DNA from: Paramoeba atlantica
Lineage: Eukaryota; Discosea
Length of the DNA: 64,000 bases
NCBI GenBank assembly: GCA_977017575.1
Contig: CDRNVI010000185.1
Location: forward strand, 62,001 to 126,000
Direction: 5' to 3'
Below are positions 60,145 through 64,000 of this stretch, piece after piece. A program made the translations under genes and the position numbers. The notes beneath the pieces were generated by a model. It made no database searches. It was not told the DNA's origin and saw only the letters and a program-made list of their open reading frames with translations. Numbering within the stretch: the first letter of the stretch is position 1; each line of letters starts with the position of its first letter.

Positions 60145-60395
60145 TGTAATAAGGTAGAAGGTGAAAGAGGGACTAAGACTAAGTAACTAAAGTTACTTAA
60201 ACGTTTATTGATGCGAGAGAAGAGGGGAGGAAGGAGAGAGGGAAGAAAAGACGGAAGGCGAATGCGAAGAAGGGGGCGAGAGGGGGAGACGAGATGGAGA
60301 AGAGGTCGGGGGGCGGGAGATCTACCCTTTCAGCAGGAGAAAATAGTTTGCACCATACAAGTGAGGAAAATTCGATGAAAAGTGATTTTACTATT

Positions 60396-61615
60396 GATAA
60401 TACAAAATGCCTTTCAAGGCATACCTCCTGGCATTTCTGCCAAAGATCTGCGACGCAACCTTTGTGCGGCAACTTTGGGTAACGCCCCGACGGCAGCCCA
60501 ATTGGGCCGCATGAGGCAGATCCAGAATGTGCACTCCACCAGGTGGATGAGTGTCCTACCGAACAGGACGGAGTACTACATGAGGGACCCGCAGTGGAAG
60601 ACTGCGGCCCGTCTCCGGTACCTGGTCGCCCCTACCACGGAACCTGAGCTCCAGTGCGTGTGCGGTGCGACCCTCAGCAATGAGGAGTTTTGCGTACACG
60701 CACTGGATTGCAAGAAGGTTAAGGGGAAAATACAGGCCTCCCGCCACAAGGAGGTCAAAGAAGCGTTCCGGAACCTCCTGGTCCACTATCATAGTGGACC
60801 CGGGACTATGGGTTCAACCCGGACCTCCACAAGCCGAGGTTCGACAACGGACGGGGGCCAGACATCTGTTTCCAGCTGGGACGGAAGATCGTCCTAGTTG
60901 ACGTCACAGTTGTGAACCCACTGGCCCCGTCGTACGTGGAGAAGGAGGCCGCGGAGCCATCCTACACGCTGAGGATGGCCGAGGCCAACAAAAGGCGCTC
61001 TCATGAGGAGATGGCGCTTGTCAGGGGCATGGAATTTCACCCCCTGGCCTTCTCCACGTACGGGATCCCGGGCCCAGAAACCTTGAACTTCCTCAACAAG
61101 GTGGCCCGGGCCCACTTTTCGGACAAAAATGGGTGTATCGCCCATCTCTTGGTGGCTATCCAAAAAAAAATAATCCAAATCATTCCGGATTGCTCCGGAT
61201 CACTGGCAAGCCAGACCCTTCATAGACAGATTTGGAAGTTCCGAGGCCGACGCCCTCTACCAGTTTCCGCTTGTCCAAGGCGGCAACAACATGCTGTTAC
61301 CAACACGCTGCGTCGACGAATTGTACGTCAACACGGCCCACCCAAGCGGTGCAAGCCGGGTAAGGGAGCTGGTTCCCTGAGGGGACGGTCCTCCGAGTAC
61401 TGGGCCTAGTCGGTTCTCAGCCCAGCCTCTTAGAGTGAGGCCGCCGGTAATAATGCGATGAGCGGGTTTGAACTCGCCGTCTGAGCACCATGTGCTTCAA
61501 ACTTTGAATTCTTGCCACTCCGCCACCTCCGCCCTGGTGGCTATCGGGGTGCCCATCCAGAGAAGGAACGCCAAGATCGTACAGGACTGGTACCGCCGCG
61601 GGGTGAGGGGGTAGG
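60396..61615 (+). pseudogene. Family B retrotransposon copy 2, C-terminal part, with SINE insertion
   Basis: From about 60396 it matches the family B protein (SAKDLRRNLCAATLGNAPTA; YYMRDPQWKTAARLRYLVAP; CVCGATL...CVHALDC). A roughly 20-base insertion near 60788 (a CACTATCATAGTG palindrome is formed) shifts the frame. Reading resumes as FDNGRGPDICF-like and continues from 60912 with NPLAPSYVEKEAAEPS to LLVAI at 61160. A SINE interrupts, and the ORF ends after it with GVPIQRRNAKIVQDWYRRGV (stop 61613-61615). The reverse transcriptase is absent. No poly(A) is visible at the end. Confidence 0.8.
61161..61534 (-). repeat. tRNA-derived SINE, copy 3, with target-site duplication
   Basis: Minus-strand element of 374 bp: head with A-box-like TGGCGGAGTGGCAAG and B-box-like GCGAGTTCAAACCC, body, CCGGAGCAATCCGGAATG end, then a T9 run (61162-61170 on the + strand as A9). 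The direct repeat TGGTGGCTATC flanks it exactly (61150-61160 and 61535-61545). The target is the family B ORF, in antisense. Confidence 0.85.
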
Positions 61616-61936
61616 TTAGGGCGGGGGGAGGCTTTCGGTGGGCCTAGGGGGGGTATTCCCCCCAAAAATACAAAATAATTAATCAGCAATACGACTGAGT
61701 GAGAAAGATAAAAAAATGTTTTCGAAAAACAGTACCATGGTGCGGACAAAATTCCATGTCCGGACCAGTGTCCTGAAATTACTCCCCCAAAAAAGCATAG
61801 CCCCCCGTAACAGAGATTTGTCCATTTTAGTCCAAAACCCTTTCTATTACTGGGATAGTATACAGTAGTACTATTTCCAATTTGTGTAATACATCGTACG
61901 CTGCTTGTTGGTAACAGTACCCGTCAATATATTGTA

Positions 61937-62563
61937 GTGACATTCATGCGTTGTTTTCACATGATTTCCAGATTTCTTCCACACTGTAAAGACACGCATA
62001 TTCCCAAGTTCATTAACTTAACTTCACGTGCGAGCAAGGTGAGAGGAACGCATCTCCCTCCGGAATATGAGCTTGAAAAGTTTCTCAGTGACGTACAAAA
62101 TCCACATGAGTCATGGAGTACTGCCACACCTGCATGTGAGTGGGATGGAGTGAAGTGTAACGACGAAGGGGAAGTTATTATCATTGCTTGGTATGGTCGA
62201 AAGCTGGTTGGTACAATACATTGGGGTTGCATTCCACGTTCTGTGACTAATGTAGAGCTCAGCTCTAACCAGTTAAGTGGGAGTGTGTGTTTTGCATCCC
62301 TTTCTCGAGACATGGGTAGATTGTTCCTTCACGAGAATATGTTCACAGGTGAGCTACACTTTGAAGATCTACCTCCTCGCATGTATCTTCTGAATGTCTC
62401 GAAAAACCAGTTTACTGGTTTTGATTGATCTTTCATGCCTAGAAGAAATGAAAATTTTGGCATTGCAGATAACGGGTAATCCGAATCTTGAGGGATCAAT
62501 TCCAAAGCGCATGCTGCCTGATGTGTATTACTGGAGATTTCCTGTGTCCTGGATTCAGAACTA
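61937..62563 (+). pseudogene. LRR gene (type I) with one frameshift
   Basis: ATG 61937 opens a hydrophobic-basic N-terminus (MRCFHMISRFLPHCKD from the next ATGs), then the cap LPPEYELEKFL and SWSTATPACEWDGVKCNDEG. LRR units follow: KLVGTIHWGCIPRSVTNVEL, NQLSGSVCFASLSRDMGRLF, NMFTGELHFEDLPPRMYLLN. The frame hits TGA at 62426-62428 right after NQFTGFD. In the next frame the expected continuation is present: IDLSCLEEMKILALQITGNP, NLEGSIPKRMLPDVYYWRF and a stop at about 62563. One lost or gained base near 62422 explains this. Sister of the gene at 53739. Confidence 0.75.
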
Positions 62564-62679
62564 AATTTATATGGACCTACAGAGGTGGACATCAAAGTAG
62601 GGGGGTGGGTCAAAATTTGCAAAACGTTTTGAAACGAATTACCGTGAAAACATTAATTAAGAATAACATAAATTAAGGT

Positions 62680-63215
62680 AACTTTTTTTTGGCACATAAT
62701 TATTACCTTAATTTCTGGTACCTTAATTATTGGTACCTTAATTATTGTTCGGAACTCATATTTCCGATGTCGATATCTTTCGAAACTTGAAGAAAATTCA
62801 GTTGAAAGTACCTATAACACCTGTAATCAGGTGAGTTAGAATATTAGTCCATGCAGAATATAGTCCATACGTAGAATCATCATTCGGAATTAGAACATTA
62901 GATAACACACTTTTAAACTCGCGCACCTGTGTATTTAAGTTAGCAATGTTCAGCCTGGTTTAGCCCAAATACGTGTAAGCTGGTAATAGCATTCACATTG
63001 CCCTGGTTAGCTTGCGTTTTAAACATGCCTACCTTGTACGATTTTTGAATACACGCTGATAGATTCTAAGTTGAAAATAATCACCGCCTTTCACGAAGCG
63101 ACTAGAATAGAAATTAATTATTGCAGCAGATTTTCGGAAAAATGAGTGGCACATAATTATTACCTTAATTTCTGGCACCTTAATTTCTGGTATCTTAATT
63201 TTAATTACCTTAATA
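62680..63215. repeat. TACCTTAATT-type repeats in two blocks
   Basis: GGCACATAATTATTACCTTA is followed by TTTCTGG and more CCTTAATT units at about 62692 and again at about 63150. TAATTAAGGTAA at about 62672 is the inverse form. No gene seen. Confidence 0.6.
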
Positions 63216-63227
63216 AGTATTTTGACG

Positions 63228-63895
63228 GCACTGTACCCCCTATTTACTATTGAGTGCTCAACCCCCCCTATTTAGTGTTGAATTTTGGGTTCGGTGCGCA
63301 TAAGCGCCGCTTCGCGGCGCTTTTTTTATTTACAAAAACGTTTTTTTCTTATCTTTGCTTGTTATTTGTGATTGTTTACCGATTTCTACTGATTTACTTT
63401 AATCATACAGGATGATACTTGCAATCATCAAAAAGCAAGACTATAAACGTTGGTCTCATTTTTGGTGGGCGGGGTCGTATTCATTCTTATTTTGTTTCTC
63501 CTTTATACTTTCCCCCTTTACAAGCTGTCCCCCCACAGGCCTTTATACAAAATCCCCCACAGCGTTCATAAAGCTGTATCCCCAACCGAGTGAAAAAATA
63601 CTACAATCATGGCATACTGTTATTTATTGGCTTCCTTTCATAGGAGGATAAGTCAGGTGTGTGCCCTCTATGGTTGAGATTGCTCCTGTGTTGGCACAGA
63701 CCCTTCGAGCACAGCGGACCTAGACTGAAACTAGGGGGACATATCTCTTCGGAGACACACGGTCTTGTGATAAAACAAAAAAGGTTTGGAAAAAAAATAC
63801 GCTTTTTTTTGGGGGGGAGGAGATTTCTTACCCCCCCCTATTTAGTGTTTAATTTTGCCGAATTTCACTCAACACTAAATACATGTAGGAGGGGG
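63228..63895. mobile_element. Possible DNA transposon with ACTGTnCCCCC ends
   Basis: The left ACTGTACCCCCTATTTACTA...TTGAGTG is matched inverted by CACTCAACACTAAAT...GGGGGACAGT near 63865-63895. CCCCCCTATTTAGTGTT copies at about 63270 and 63835 are inner repeats. It contains the hairpin AGCGCCGC-TTC-GCGGCGCT followed by T-run (63303-63328) and no recognisable transposase. Ends resemble those of 34631-36959. Confidence 0.4.
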
Positions 63896-64000
63896 ACAGT
63901 AATTAAAATAGCGTTTGAAAATAATTAATTAAAAGTGGAGTTACGTGTCGTCCAACCATGGATTTCCCGCGGGTATAGAGACTCTCATTTTCCTAAGAAG

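Noticed and set aside
61460-61534. Functional tRNA gene on the minus strand
   Set aside because: A and B boxes are present, but the acceptor and anticodon stems do not form, and two similar heads occur in SINE copies with target duplications.

Overview
Nuclear DNA of a eukaryote, most likely a euglenozoan flagellate (diplonemid- or kinetoplastid-like). The main argument is a spliced-leader (SL) type sequence, core GATACAGTTTCTGTACC followed by TTGTTG, at about 4015-4046, 8630-8666, 29221-29252 and, damaged, 49508-49533. Its ACAGTTTCTGTAC core is that of the SL exons of kinetoplastids and diplonemids. Other support: intronless reading frames, every host-type gene on the + strand (as in polycistronic units), and a pyrimidine-tract/AG acceptor just before one of the best genes (19421-19442). 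The species cannot be named from the window.

Layout. 1-1500: the 3' end of an unknown gene and an LRR pseudogene. 1765-18704: a 17-kb nest of non-LTR retrotransposon copies, all on the + strand, each ending in poly(A) directly abutting the next copy. Family A (three long ORFs at 4088, 10371 and 14369) has zinc fingers, a reverse transcriptase with a YLDD motif and a C-terminal restriction-like endonuclease region. Family B (1765-3225, 60396-61615) is related but distinct. 19000-33000: a gene-rich stretch of short LRR protein genes separated by MITEs, a tRNA-derived SINE and an SL-RNA-derived insertion that splits one LRR gene. 34000-44700: mostly decayed DNA transposons (Tc1/mariner-like, pogo-like, other DDE types), foldbacks and minisatellites. 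44848-48044: an LRR gene and two unrecognised overlapping ORFs. 49128-60145: an 11-kb stretch bounded by a perfect 24-bp inverted repeat, holding a hAT-like transposase, a non-autonomous hAT element with an 8-bp target duplication, an internally deleted Tc1-like element, LRR genes and pseudogenes and two more SL-derived repeats. 60396-61615: a second family B copy with a SINE inserted in it. The end of the window holds another frameshifted LRR gene and AT-rich repeats.

The host genes are one tandemly dispersed LRR family of 12 members: 8 look intact and 4 are broken. Each has an N-terminal region with a W...C..W..V.C signature, then short repeats of the LPxxLxxLxLxxNxLxG type. Four members (26837, 30566, 32192, 44848) form a subfamily ending in CVVG, CVVS, CKVS and CTVC, which look like CaaX prenylation signals. 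The most interesting signals are SL exons captured at retroelement 5' ends, SL-RNA-derived repeats inserted into LRR genes, the poly(A)-stacked nest with structured 3' UTRs, and the CaaX-tailed LRR subfamily.
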